Shown: piece by piece, positions 7,531-14,579 of the stretch | How the letters are laid out: each line of letters opens with the position of its first letter | Position numbering within the stretch: the first letter of the stretch is position 1 | Assembly: GCA_002778645.1 (NCBI GenBank) | Contig: PFAQ01000045.1 | Location: 19,063 to 36,127, forward strand | DNA from: Candidatus Falkowbacteria bacterium CG10_big_fil_rev_8_21_14_0_10_39_9 | Lineage (GTDB): Bacteria > Patescibacteriota > Patescibacteriia > Patescibacteriales > UBA12465 | Direction: 5' to 3' | DNA length: 17,065 nt | Translations under genes and position numbers: made by a program | The notes under the pieces: generated by a model | The model's input: only the letters and a program-made list of their open reading frames with translations | Told to the model about the DNA's origin: nothing | Database searches by the model: none

Positions 7531-8253
7531 TTATTTTTTATAGGCAGTACCATAGAGACTTAACCCCCAAGGGAGTTTAAGCCCGAGCTTGGTTTCGGCT
7601 GCCAATATTTGGTATAGAATATTATTTAAAAATGAGGGCAGCGGTTTGGTGTCAGAATTAGCCCGAGAGCTAATAACTCTTTTTATTAACCTCAATGGCA
7701 CAATAATCGGGAATAACCAGGCGTTCCAGTAGTTGATAGTTTTGAGCTCTAAACCACTATTGTTAATTTTTCGTTTGATCTCCTTTTTACTATAGCGCCT
7801 AAAATGACTAGCGGCCTGGTCGTGCGGACCAAATAACCAAGGTGCCGCCGGGACACTAAAGAGAAAAACGCCTTGAGTCTTGAGAGCTCGAGCGATTTTT
7901 TTCAGAGCAGCCTCGTCATGTTCGAGGTGTTCTAAAACATCAAAACAGGCGACAACCTCTGCACTATTATTTTTCAGGCTTTCGTTTTCGATATCAAAAA
8001 CTCGACCGGACAAACCAGCCATTTTTATTATAGCAATGCTTTCGGGCACAATGTCTAGTCCGGTTACTGTGCCATATTGGCTGAGAAGTGGCAGTTGGAC
8101 CCCGGTGCCACAACCAAGTTCAATAATTTGGCGCTCTTCATTTTTATTTTTTAGAGTAGATTGCAGTAAATTGGTAACTAACAAGCGCCGGGCTTTATAC
8201 CAGAAATGCTCATTCTTTTTGGAGTTTAATCTTTGAAAATCACGATAATCCAT
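7531..8253 (-). CDS. UbiG-like class I methyltransferase of the glycan operon
   Basis: This 240-residue protein has motif I ELGCGTG (45-51) for S-adenosylmethionine binding, Asp67 in TGLDIVP as the ribose-binding acid, and a motif IV-like ACFDVLEHLEHDEAAL (102-117). The VLEHL core resembles the UbiG/COQ5-like Methyltransf_11 and 23 group. The middle SVPAAPWLFGPHDQAASHFRRY stretch is common in methyltransferases placed next to GT2 synthases in surface glycan clusters. The C-terminal third (~175-230) is partly hydrophobic with basic residues, so it may associate with the membrane. It starts one base after the preceding stop (TAATATG) and is followed by the same junction. The methyl acceptor may be a glycan or lipid-linked sugar, but this is inferred from context only. 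Confidence 0.85.
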   Translation of the reverse strand: MDYRDFQRLNSKKNEHFWYKARRLLVTNLLQSTLKNKNEERQIIELGCGTGVQLPLLSQYGTVTGLDIVPESIAIIKMAGLSGRVFDIENESLKNNSAEVVACFDVLEHLEHDEAALKKIARALKTQGVFLFSVPAAPWLFGPHDQAASHFRRYSKKEIKRKINNSGLELKTINYWNAWLFPIIVPLRLIKRVISSRANSDTKPLPSFLNNILYQILAAETKLGLKLPWGLSLYGTAYKK

Positions 8254-8254
8254 A

Positions 8255-9580
8255 TTAACGCAGAATAAGATAATAGGTTATTTCTAAAAAGGTAATAGCA
8301 TAAAAGGCCGTCAAATATTTTTGGTCTTTATTTAGATAATAACCTATTAGCAATAATAGCAATAAAAATGTAAAATACCAAGGCATGAGCCAAGGAAAGA
8401 AACTGGCATAAAAAATTATCATGATTAAGATGCTATAGTTTAAAATCTTTTTGATATTTAGTTTTTTTCCAGTCCAAATAATTCTCCCAATCAGAAGCAT
8501 AAAAAATGCCAGAAATAGAGATCGTCCAGTTAATGTGGCTAAGTACCAAGAATTATCTAGTTTTAGGGTCATAAACAAATTGTAAGAGAGAGCAATAATG
8601 GGGGAGGATAATAAGTAGCTAAAAAAATGCATTTGATTGCTGATGGGATCAATTAAAGTTTTTATCCCCTGCCAGAAAGGCAAATAAATTAAAAATCCAG
8701 TGCTCAAGATGAGGAGGGGTGATAGTATCAGAAATAATTTTTTACTCGGTCTATCTTTAAGCCGCCAAAATAAAGCTAATCCCCAAAAGGGTAAAAGTAT
8801 TATTGGTGTAAATTTAATTAATACTCCCAGGGTTAAGAAAAAAATAGCCAGTAAACTATTTTTTAGATTAGGAATTTTAAACCATAACCAATAAAAGGAG
8901 AGGAGACAGAAAAAGATTAGTAAGACTTCATTGTGACCATTAATTAAAAATTCAAATAGAATTAGGGGATTAAAGGCATAGAGCCAAGCAAAGCGCTTAC
9001 CTAAAGTTTTGCCAATTAGCCCAGCGTTAACCAGATGGATACTGGCGAAGAATATTTTTAATCCTAAAATACTAGCTAAAAAATTATTCTTAAAAATAAA
9101 TGATAGACCGCCAGTAATTAGAATAAAGAGCGGTCCATAAGAGCTGGTTTGTCCGGCCCAATAATTATCTTTTAGCCCAGGGTAAAAAGCATCAGTTATT
9201 AATTGTAAATAATTATTAGTATATGGATTTAGGCCATGAAGAGCCCAGGTTCTGGCCTGGATTAAATACAAAAAAATATCAGAAGCACCAATGGGAAAAA
9301 CTAAAATTAAAATCGCTGATAAAATAATTAGACCCGTTAAAATTATAGCTAGGCGAGGTGGGCTTTGGCTTAATTTCTTATCGAGTAAAATATAAATTAT
9401 ACTAATTAGAATTAAGCTGCCAACCAGAAGGAGATATATAATAAAATTATTAGAGAAATATCTATAGGCCTCAGAGTGATTAGTATAATAATTTAAAAGA
9501 AAAAAATATTTTAGAGCAAATAAGCTAATGGTCACTAAAAAAATAAATCCTAGGATAATTTTGATTTTATTTTTGATCAT
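8255..9580 (-). CDS. Multi-spanning GT-C glycosyltransferase, MptB/GT87-like
   Basis: This 441-residue protein has about 11-12 hydrophobic segments from residue 8 to the C-terminus. GT-C enzymes use a polyprenyl-phosphate sugar and act on the outer face of the membrane. The first large outer loop has ASDIFLYLIQARTWALHGLNPY (99-120), matching the acidic-residue-plus-GLNPY pattern of mannosyltransferases such as MptB, with Asp101 as the likely catalytic acid. Downstream features include SSYGPLF (146-152) and NGHNEVLL (~210), also usual in these families. It starts 26 nt after the upstream gene's stop and couples to the methyltransferase by TAATATG. Sugar and acceptor are unknown. The DNA is very AT-rich, partly because of the Leu/Ile/Phe/Lys content. 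Confidence 0.82.
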   Translation of the reverse strand: MIKNKIKIILGFIFLVTISLFALKYFFLLNYYTNHSEAYRYFSNNFIIYLLLVGSLILISIIYILLDKKLSQSPPRLAIILTGLIILSAILILVFPIGASDIFLYLIQARTWALHGLNPYTNNYLQLITDAFYPGLKDNYWAGQTSSYGPLFILITGGLSFIFKNNFLASILGLKIFFASIHLVNAGLIGKTLGKRFAWLYAFNPLILFEFLINGHNEVLLIFFCLLSFYWLWFKIPNLKNSLLAIFFLTLGVLIKFTPIILLPFWGLALFWRLKDRPSKKLFLILSPLLILSTGFLIYLPFWQGIKTLIDPISNQMHFFSYLLSSPIIALSYNLFMTLKLDNSWYLATLTGRSLFLAFFMLLIGRIIWTGKKLNIKKILNYSILIMIIFYASFFPWLMPWYFTFLLLLLLIGYYLNKDQKYLTAFYAITFLEITYYLILR

Positions 9581-9606
9581 AAATCTTATAAATTATACCA
9601 AAACGA

Positions 9607-10986
9607 CTATTGCTTATAAATATAAATATTTGTTTCAAAATAAATCAGATGATAATTATTCCGAATATAATTTTCTACTAGATTGTTGGGGTTGTGTTTA
9701 AAGTTTTCCAGTGATTTCGGATAAATTAGAATAGCACAACTCGGATTATTATCTTTGAAATTTTTTTGAGCGTTTAAAAATTGTTCGGGGGTGTTGAAAC
9801 TGGTGATTAACCAGGGGTAGGGCGTGGCATTTAATTTTCGGCTCTCAAAATAGATACTAGGCCAAAAAGGTCCAGCATAGATATATTTTCCCGGACAGTT
9901 TTTTTCTATAAAAATAAATATCTCTTGGCTGGCAGAATAAAATGGTTTAAGTTGAAAGAAAAAACTATCTAATGCTGGTGCTATTAGGAGCGAGGTGATC
10001 ATAGCAATTAGACAATAATTAGTAAATTTATAATAAATAGATTTATTTTTATTTTTAATTCTATCTATTATTATTCCGAGCAAAGCCATGGTCGGGGCCA
10101 GGGCAATTATTAGATGATAATAATCTGGTCGAGAAATTGTAGTTAGCAGAAGAAAAATTTGAGTCGTGAATAATAATGATAGTTTAGAATTTTTTTCTTT
10201 ATGAAAAAAATAGATTATTAGACTAAATATTATAATTATTATTAATAAAAAAGTAAGTGGAACTTTATTAGCTGCACCATAATTATTAAAAGGAAATAAT
10301 ACTAAATCATCTATTATAATTTGAATTGGCCAGAGCAAGAGCACGAATAAAGGAATTATGGTTAGAATAAAATAGATTAAAGCCATTTTTAGCTTATTAA
10401 AATATAACAAAAACAAAAAAATAGCCGCCCCAACAGCTATCCCCCTGGTTTGTAAAAACAAAATAGTTACTCCACTCAATAAACCACTGAATATAAAATT
10501 TTTTATTTTATTATTATCTAGTCCTAATAGTAAAAAGTAGATTGCCCAAATAGCGAATGGTAAGCTGTAAAAATTATGATTGATTATTGCCCACCTTGAG
10601 TTTACTAGACAAAAAAATACTGGGGCTAGAAAATTTAGATTATTTTTGGTTATTTTTTGAGCAATAAAATAAATTCCAACCGCCGAAAAAAACAGGAGTA
10701 AAACGGAGACAATTTTAGCTGACCAAAATGTAACACCAAAAATTTTCCAAATAAATAAAAGCAAATAGAAGCTTCCGGGGGTTATAATTTCAAGAAAGTC
10801 AGAATATAATTGTCTTCCATTAAATAAATTCCAGGCACCATCTAAAATAACTCCCTCGTCGGCATTAAATAGATGGTCTGAATGGGAAAAAAAACACCAC
10901 CCTAAAATTATCGACCATAAAAATAACTGCCACATTATTTTTTTGGAGTTACTTTTTAATATAAACTGCGGCAATATTATCGGCAT
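9607..10986 (-). CDS. GT39/RgtA-like multi-spanning glycosyltransferase
   Basis: This 459-residue protein belongs by its plan to the ArnT/RgtABCD group of GT-C enzymes. The first outer loop has FNADEGVILDGAWNLFNGRQ (40-59), with the Asp-Glu pair at 43-44 in the place of the family's catalytic acids. About ten hydrophobic segments follow to ~residue 345, then a soluble outer domain (~350-459) ends without a membrane anchor. The start is uncertain: ATG 10986 overlaps the upstream gene by 38 nt but gives a basic KSNSKK segment before helix 1, as expected for a membrane protein. ATG 10935 gives 442 residues with no overlap. The nucleotide composition is the most AT-rich of the window, some lines having roughly 13% GC, against ~38% in smc. 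Sugar and acceptor are unknown. Confidence 0.78.
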   Translation of the reverse strand: MPIILPQFILKSNSKKIMWQLFLWSIILGWCFFSHSDHLFNADEGVILDGAWNLFNGRQLYSDFLEIITPGSFYLLLFIWKIFGVTFWSAKIVSVLLLFFSAVGIYFIAQKITKNNLNFLAPVFFCLVNSRWAIINHNFYSLPFAIWAIYFLLLGLDNNKIKNFIFSGLLSGVTILFLQTRGIAVGAAIFLFLLYFNKLKMALIYFILTIIPLFVLLLWPIQIIIDDLVLFPFNNYGAANKVPLTFLLIIIIIFSLIIYFFHKEKNSKLSLLFTTQIFLLLTTISRPDYYHLIIALAPTMALLGIIIDRIKNKNKSIYYKFTNYCLIAMITSLLIAPALDSFFFQLKPFYSASQEIFIFIEKNCPGKYIYAGPFWPSIYFESRKLNATPYPWLITSFNTPEQFLNAQKNFKDNNPSCAILIYPKSLENFKHNPNNLVENYIRNNYHLIYFETNIYIYKQ

Positions 10987-12592
10987 AAATTAATTTCCAT
11001 TTCGGACTATTGGTCAGATATTCCTTTAAAGTATTTTTTTGATTAAATTCAGCTTCATTCATAAAGAGAAAGTTTTTTTCCCACCAACTAAGTTTAGTCA
11101 GATTAGTATCTTCGTATAAAAGTACCATTTTAATTTGATGTTTTTCTAAAAGTGATTCGCTTTGGTTAGTTTTAAAAAAGTCCCAATATTCTTCGAGAAG
11201 CGAGCGCCCTTCATAATTAGCTTGGGGTAAGCGGCCATCGATAAAGAGTTGTTTTTCGGGCCAAATCCAGATTAAAAAACCGCCCCAGCTAAAATTATTA
11301 AATAATTTTAGCTGGTTATATTGGGGGTTAGTCTTGATTATATTAATTGCCTGGCAAGGAAATAATAAACTCTTTTTACGGGATAAATAAGAATTTTCGC
11401 AGAAACTCTTGAAGGGGTCATTAACAAAATTAGTGGTTAATAAAATATTTAAAGGGACAACAGTCAGACATAAGAGTAAAAAGATTTTAATAATGATATT
11501 AATTGATTGTTGCCTAAAGTATTTAAAACTGACCGGTTTAATTTCTAAAAAATTAGTGATGAAAGCTAAAAACCAGGGAGCGGAGATAATAAACAATAAA
11601 GGAAAATGCCGCCGAGATTTGGTAGCCAAAATAACAAACCCTAAGACAATGCCTGATTGCCAAATATTTAATTTGTGTTCGGGGTCCTTTTTAAAAATAT
11701 AATACCAGTCGATTAATAGGATTGAGATTATTAAACAGATATAAAGACATTGCCAGTAGACATAAGGATAATTCCATTGCGGAAACCATTCTAAAATATG
11801 GTTGAAATAAAAGGTATTGGTATAGGTGCCAAAGAATTTATATAGTTTTAGGCCATAAGGTATTAGAAAAGTGGTGGTTAGCCCAGCCAGAGAAACTAAA
11901 ATGTAGTTTCTGATTTGAGCTCGGGTTAAAAGATTTTTAAAGTCGATAAATTTCCAGGGGAGAAATCGGTGGAGTAAATATTCGGTCACTTTAGCTAGCC
12001 AAAATAGTAATAGAATTATCCAGCCAATTAAAAATCCGCCATGAGCATTGGCCCAGAAATAAAATAGGGGTAGAAGCCATAATAAAACCTTCCAATTTTT
12101 GTTCTTATTGTAATAATATAATATTAGAGAGAGGAGTAAGGTACAAAAAAAAGTAATTTCCTGCATCCGGACACCAAAGTGCGGAATGAAGGCCATTAGT
12201 CCCATTAGATCTATTAAGATAAAGAGCCAGATATTAGTTTTTTCCTTAGTATACTCTTTGATAGTAAATTGATTGAGCAGGATTAAAGTTAAAAGCGGGA
12301 TAAGGGCAAAGATAATGTTAATAGCTAGGTAACCCCAGTTGATAAAAACCCAATAGATGGTGGCATTAGTCAGCCATTCGTGATCCACCCAGGTTTGCCC
12401 GGCGAGAGTGTAGTCAGTCTGGTTGATGTGGGGCACCTGTCCAGTATTAATGATTTCCTCCCCAGTTTTAAGATGCCATCCAAAATCAGGGTCTAAATAA
12501 GAGTAGGAATGCTTTAAAAGTAAGGCAAAAATTAAGATATAAAATAGGACCCAAATAATGGTATTAAATTTTAATTTTGGCGACTGGAACAT
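10949..12592 (-). CDS. GT-C-like polytopic membrane protein with DPDFGWHL and WVDHEWL motifs
   Basis: This 547-residue protein starts the glycan operon. After a first membrane helix (~12-28) it has DPDFGWHLKTGE (34-45) and TLAGQTWVDHEWL (62-74). This pair is seen in a large, poorly characterised group of GT-C-type bacterial membrane proteins related to GT39/DUF2079-like enzymes; the acids before the WHL could be catalytic. Around ten membrane segments follow to ~residue 385. A soluble C-terminal region (~395-547) with FSWGGFLIWIWPEKQLFIDGR may be an outer acceptor-binding domain. It is transcribed divergently from the pilin array across a 94-nt spacer, and its 3' end overlaps or nearly meets the next gene. 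Glycosyltransferase function is inferred from topology and motif placement, and the substrate is unknown. Confidence 0.75.
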   Translation of the reverse strand: MFQSPKLKFNTIIWVLFYILIFALLLKHSYSYLDPDFGWHLKTGEEIINTGQVPHINQTDYTLAGQTWVDHEWLTNATIYWVFINWGYLAINIIFALIPLLTLILLNQFTIKEYTKEKTNIWLFILIDLMGLMAFIPHFGVRMQEITFFCTLLLSLILYYYNKNKNWKVLLWLLPLFYFWANAHGGFLIGWIILLLFWLAKVTEYLLHRFLPWKFIDFKNLLTRAQIRNYILVSLAGLTTTFLIPYGLKLYKFFGTYTNTFYFNHILEWFPQWNYPYVYWQCLYICLIISILLIDWYYIFKKDPEHKLNIWQSGIVLGFVILATKSRRHFPLLFIISAPWFLAFITNFLEIKPVSFKYFRQQSINIIIKIFLLLCLTVVPLNILLTTNFVNDPFKSFCENSYLSRKKSLLFPCQAINIIKTNPQYNQLKLFNNFSWGGFLIWIWPEKQLFIDGRLPQANYEGRSLLEEYWDFFKTNQSESLLEKHQIKMVLLYEDTNLTKLSWWEKNFLFMNEAEFNQKNTLKEYLTNSPKWKLIYADNIAAVYIKK

Positions 12593-12604
12593 ATAGATTT
12601 AGTC

Positions 12605-12654
12605 TAACATAATTGTGTTTATTTTAAAACTATGTTAATATTTAGATGTTAATA
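12605..12654. repeat. Operator-like repeat cluster in the divergent promoter region
   Basis: The 9-mer ATGTTAATA occurs twice in direct orientation (12632-12640 and 12646-12654, 14 nt apart). A 7-bp inverted pair TAACATA (12605-12611) / TATGTTA (12631-12637) brackets the predicted -35 box. The left arm thus carries an inverted partial copy of the same motif. The layout would suit a regulator shared by the glycan operon and the pilin array, but in such AT-rich DNA chance is a real alternative. Confidence 0.4.
12613..12641 (+). promoter_or_regulatory. Probable extended -10 promoter of the pilin array
   Basis: TTGTGT (12613-12618) and TAATAT (12636-12641) are spaced by 17 nt, and TGT directly before the -10 box provides an extended -10 element. 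Both hexamers match the consensus at four positions. Transcription would start near 12648, leaving a leader of ~39 nt. No equally good promoter for the divergent glycan operon could be picked out. Confidence 0.5.
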
Positions 12655-12670
12655 ATTAAAAATTAAAACT

Positions 12671-12680
12671 AGAAAGGTGG
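12671..12680 (+). promoter_or_regulatory. Shine-Dalgarno of the first pilin gene, the only strong one in the window
   Basis: The purine-rich AGAAAGGTGG ends 6 nt before the ATG at 12687. No other gene here has a comparable element; the others begin in contexts such as AAAAATATG or TAATATG. This singles out the first array gene for stronger translation. Confidence 0.75.
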
Positions 12681-12686
12681 TGAATT

Positions 12687-13070
12687 ATGAATAAAAAAAT
12701 TATGAAAAATGTGTTATCGTTTGCTATTTTGTCTGTGGGCGGTATTTTATTGTTTAGTTTAAGCGCCCAGGCAGCCAAGTTAGATATTGGTTTTACAGAA
12801 ATTAATGATACTATTCAATTGGGTAGTAGAGACCCGAGAATAATCACTGCCAGTATTATTAATACCGCTATGATGTTTTTGGGTATTATTGCTGTCGTTA
12901 TTGTTTTGTTAGGTGGTTTCAAATGGATGACTGCTGCTGGTAATGAAGAGAAAGTTGAGGAGGCTAAAAAATTGATGGGTGCCGGTGTTATAGGTTTAGT
13001 CATCGTCTTAGCTTCTTGGGGCATTGCTTCTTTCATCTTGAATCAACTCGTTAATGCAACAGGAAATTAA
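12687..13070 (+). CDS. T4SS pilin-like protein, array member 1 (candidate major subunit)
   Basis: The 127-residue protein has a basic start, a signal segment (8-26) with probable cleavage after AQA (27-29), and a short outer region. Helix 1 ends in GGFKWM (76-81), followed by the family loop TAAGNEEKVEEAKK (82-95) and helix 2 with IGLVIVLASWGIASFIL (102-118). Proteins of this TrbC/VirB2-like plan form pili or conjugation tubes in type IV systems; in CPR genomes they occur as tandem families of unproven function. Unlike members 2, 3, 5 and 6 it lacks the LD/ID-plus-small-residue segment after the signal, and helix 2 has SWGIA where most of the others have AYAI. Its own promoter, strong ribosome binding site and following hairpins suggest it is made in larger amounts than the rest; this is inference. 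Confidence 0.85.
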   Translation: MNKKIMKNVLSFAILSVGGILLFSLSAQAAKLDIGFTEINDTIQLGSRDPRIITASIINTAMMFLGIIAVVIVLLGGFKWMTAAGNEEKVEEAKKLMGAGVIGLVIVLASWGIASFILNQLVNATGN

Positions 13071-13082
13071 TAATCGTGCTTA

Positions 13083-13107
13083 TTTTCCAGAAATCGATTT
13101 TGGAAAA
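13083..13107. repeat. Inverted repeat A of the structured pilin spacer
   Basis: TTTTCCA (13083-13089) pairs with TGGAAAA (13101-13107). Inside lies the 10-bp palindrome AAATCGATTT (13091-13100), leaving one bulged G. It begins 13 nt after the stop of array member 1 and may be an RNA hairpin or a protein-binding palindrome. Confidence 0.6.
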
Positions 13108-13113
13108 GTGTGT

Positions 13114-13133
13114 CTCCATTTTTTCAAATGGAG
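13114..13133. repeat. Inverted repeat B: 8-bp stem, TTTC loop
   Basis: CTCCATTT (13114-13121) pairs perfectly with AAATGGAG (13126-13133) around a four-base loop. It ends exactly where inverted repeat C begins, so the two RNA stems could stack. No T run follows. Confidence 0.75.
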
Positions 13134-13176
13134 CCACTCCCTTGGACAGAAGTTAAACTTCTGCCCAAGGGAGTGG
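13134..13176. repeat. Inverted repeat C: 12-bp plus 7-bp near-perfect stem
   Basis: CCACTCCCTTGG (13134-13145) pairs perfectly with CCAAGGGAGTGG (13165-13176). After one A.C mismatch, CAGAAGT (13147-13153) pairs with ACTTCTG (13157-13163) around a TAA loop. It is GC-rich and unlike its surroundings. The following bases TGAGAGCGCG are not a U-tract, so it is not a normal intrinsic terminator. A 3' mRNA stabiliser or processing site for array member 1, or a REP/MITE-like element, would fit. Confidence 0.85.
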
Positions 13177-13213
13177 TGAGAGCGCGTGTTAATAATTTTA
13201 TCTAATTATAAAT

Positions 13214-13678
13214 ATGAAGCAATCGATTAATAAAATTGTTTTTTCTTTAGTTTCTTTGTTAATATTTCTAACTTTATTCTTCATTTTAAACCAAGCTTTG
13301 TCAGTTAGTGCTGCTACTAGCAGCTATGGGCTAGATGCTACCATTAAGGCCGGTAAACTCCAGGCCCCATTTAATACAGCGGCGGTTGACGCCAATCCCG
13401 GCCAGTTTCTGTCTACTAAAATCGGTCAAATTGTTGGTTCCATCATTTCTTTTGTGGGCGTAGTACTGATGATTTTGATTATTTATGCTGGTTTCCTGTG
13501 GATGACTGCTTCAGGCAATGAAAAGAAAACGGAACAGGCTAAGAGTATTTTGCTTTCAGCGGTTATTGGTTTGATAATTGTTCTGTCAGCCTATGCTATT
13601 ACCGCCTTCATCGGTCGTCAATTAACGGAGACTACCGCTTTGCCGGCTCCTAATGATAATCCTCCTACTCCACAATAG
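13214..13678 (+). CDS. T4SS pilin-like protein, array member 2
   Basis: The 154-residue protein has a long signal segment (8-33, cleavage near SAA/T) and the longest gap between signal and helix 1 after member 4. Helix 1 (~68-95) runs into YAGFLWM, followed by TASGNEKKTEQAKS (98-111) and helix 2 with IGLIIVLSAYAITAFI (118-133). The outer segment contains YGLDATIKAGKLQAPF (38-53), a version of the LD...T motif shared with member 3. A short proline-rich tail PAPNDNPPTPQ ends the protein. It follows the structured spacer and has no Shine-Dalgarno or clear promoter of its own, so it is probably expressed by readthrough or after processing. Confidence 0.83.
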   Translation: MKQSINKIVFSLVSLLIFLTLFFILNQALSVSAATSSYGLDATIKAGKLQAPFNTAAVDANPGQFLSTKIGQIVGSIISFVGVVLMILIIYAGFLWMTASGNEKKTEQAKSILLSAVIGLIIVLSAYAITAFIGRQLTETTALPAPNDNPPTPQ

Positions 13679-13693
13679 AGTTAAAATATTTTT

Positions 13694-14101
13694 ATGATCA
13701 AGAAATATATAAAAAAATTAACAGTGCTAGTTTCATCTCTGGTCGTTTTATTGTTGGCTAAGTCAGTGTTGGCTTATAGTTTTGCTTCTAGTACGGGTCT
13801 CGACACTACTGCCAGGCAAACTGGTCATTATGATCAGCGTTTGTTTGGCGCTGGCATGACTTTGGAGGGCGGTATCAGTTCCATTTTAACAGCGGCCCTA
13901 TCTTTCTTGGGAGTAATTTTCTTGTTGCTGATGATTTATGGTGGTATCACTTGGATGACGGCTCGCGGTAATGAGAAAAATGTCGATCAAGCTAAGGATA
14001 TAATCTTCGATTCTATTATTGGCTTAGTGATCGTGATTGCGGCCTACGCTATTACTTTCTTCGTCACTAGTGTTTTTTCTAATCAAACTTTACACCCCTA
14101 G
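13694..14101 (+). CDS. T4SS pilin-like protein, array member 3
   Basis: The 135-residue protein has a KK-rich start, a signal segment (10-25, cleavage near VLA/YS), the outer segment STGLDTTARQTGHYDQRLF (33-51), and helix 1 (~62-88) ending in YGGITWM. The loop TARGNEKNVDQAKD (89-102) and helix 2 with IGLVIVIAAYAITFFV (109-124) follow. The LDTTARQTG...Y pattern resembles a motif I associate with CPR pilin-like proteins and is the clearest copy in this array. The gene lies 15 nt after member 2 and 8 nt before member 4, so co-transcription is likely. The C-terminus is short and lacks the proline tail of member 2. Confidence 0.83.
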   Translation: MIKKYIKKLTVLVSSLVVLLLAKSVLAYSFASSTGLDTTARQTGHYDQRLFGAGMTLEGGISSILTAALSFLGVIFLLLMIYGGITWMTARGNEKNVDQAKDIIFDSIIGLVIVIAAYAITFFVTSVFSNQTLHP

Positions 14102-14109
14102 TTTATTAT

Positions 14110-14556
14110 ATGTCCAAGATTTTCTACAAAGCAATCGGTTTAATTATGGCTCTGTTTTTTTTAATTGCTCCTTTGGGAGTGCTACAAGCGGCTAATTTAA
14201 GTAATGCTTTTCGAGTAAATACCGGTGACGTTTATTCCAATCAAGATCGTCTCGCTCCATCGGCTTGGAATGCCGGGTTTAATATCACGGTTAATTCCGG
14301 GGCGGTAACTCCAGAACAAATTATCAGCACGGCTATTACCGCTCTGTTGTCTTTACTGGGTGTGATCTTTATAGTTTTGATAGTTTATGCTGGTTTCATC
14401 TGGATGATTGCTGGTAGCGATGAACAGAAGGTGACTAAGTCCAAGGATATTATCCGGGAGTCTTTAATTGGTTTAGTTATTGTGATGGGAGCTTATGCTT
14501 TGAGTTATTTCATTATCAATGTTTTAATGCCCGGTGGTCAGATCGGGGCCATTTAA
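14110..14556 (+). CDS. T4SS pilin-like protein, array member 4
   Basis: The 148-residue protein has a signal segment (8-25, cleavage near LQA/AN), a long outer region (28-70) with Trp53 and several Asn, and helix 1 (~72-99) ending in YAGFIWM. Its loop reads AGSDEQKVTKSKD (101-113), so the GNE of the other array members is replaced by SDE. Helix 2 has IGLVIVMGAYALSYFI (120-135). The outer region lacks the LD...T motif and has instead RVNTGDVYSNQDRL (35-48). It is co-directional and tightly packed between members 3 and 5. Divergence in the outer segment with conservation of the helices suggests the same assembly but a different exposed face. Confidence 0.83.
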   Translation: MSKIFYKAIGLIMALFFLIAPLGVLQAANLSNAFRVNTGDVYSNQDRLAPSAWNAGFNITVNSGAVTPEQIISTAITALLSLLGVIFIVLIVYAGFIWMIAGSDEQKVTKSKDIIRESLIGLVIVMGAYALSYFIINVLMPGGQIGAI

Positions 14557-14579
14557 AATTTTTCAAATAATATAAAAAT

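Noticed and set aside
7530..7553. Longer GT2 start at ATG 7553
   Set aside because: It overlaps the methyltransferase gene by 23 nt; the family start CLPVYNEE is reached properly from ATG 7529, which has the same TAATATG junction as the gene before.
7880..8236. Plus-strand open frame antisense to the methyltransferase
   Set aside because: It is Ser/Arg-rich with no domain and lies fully inside a convincing gene on the other strand.
11409..11702. Plus-strand open frame antisense to the first glycan-operon gene
   Set aside because: There are no motifs and no start context; the minus-strand protein is clearly the real one.
13134..13176. Inverted repeat C as an ordinary intrinsic terminator
   Set aside because: No T run follows on either strand, so it was listed as a structured repeat instead.
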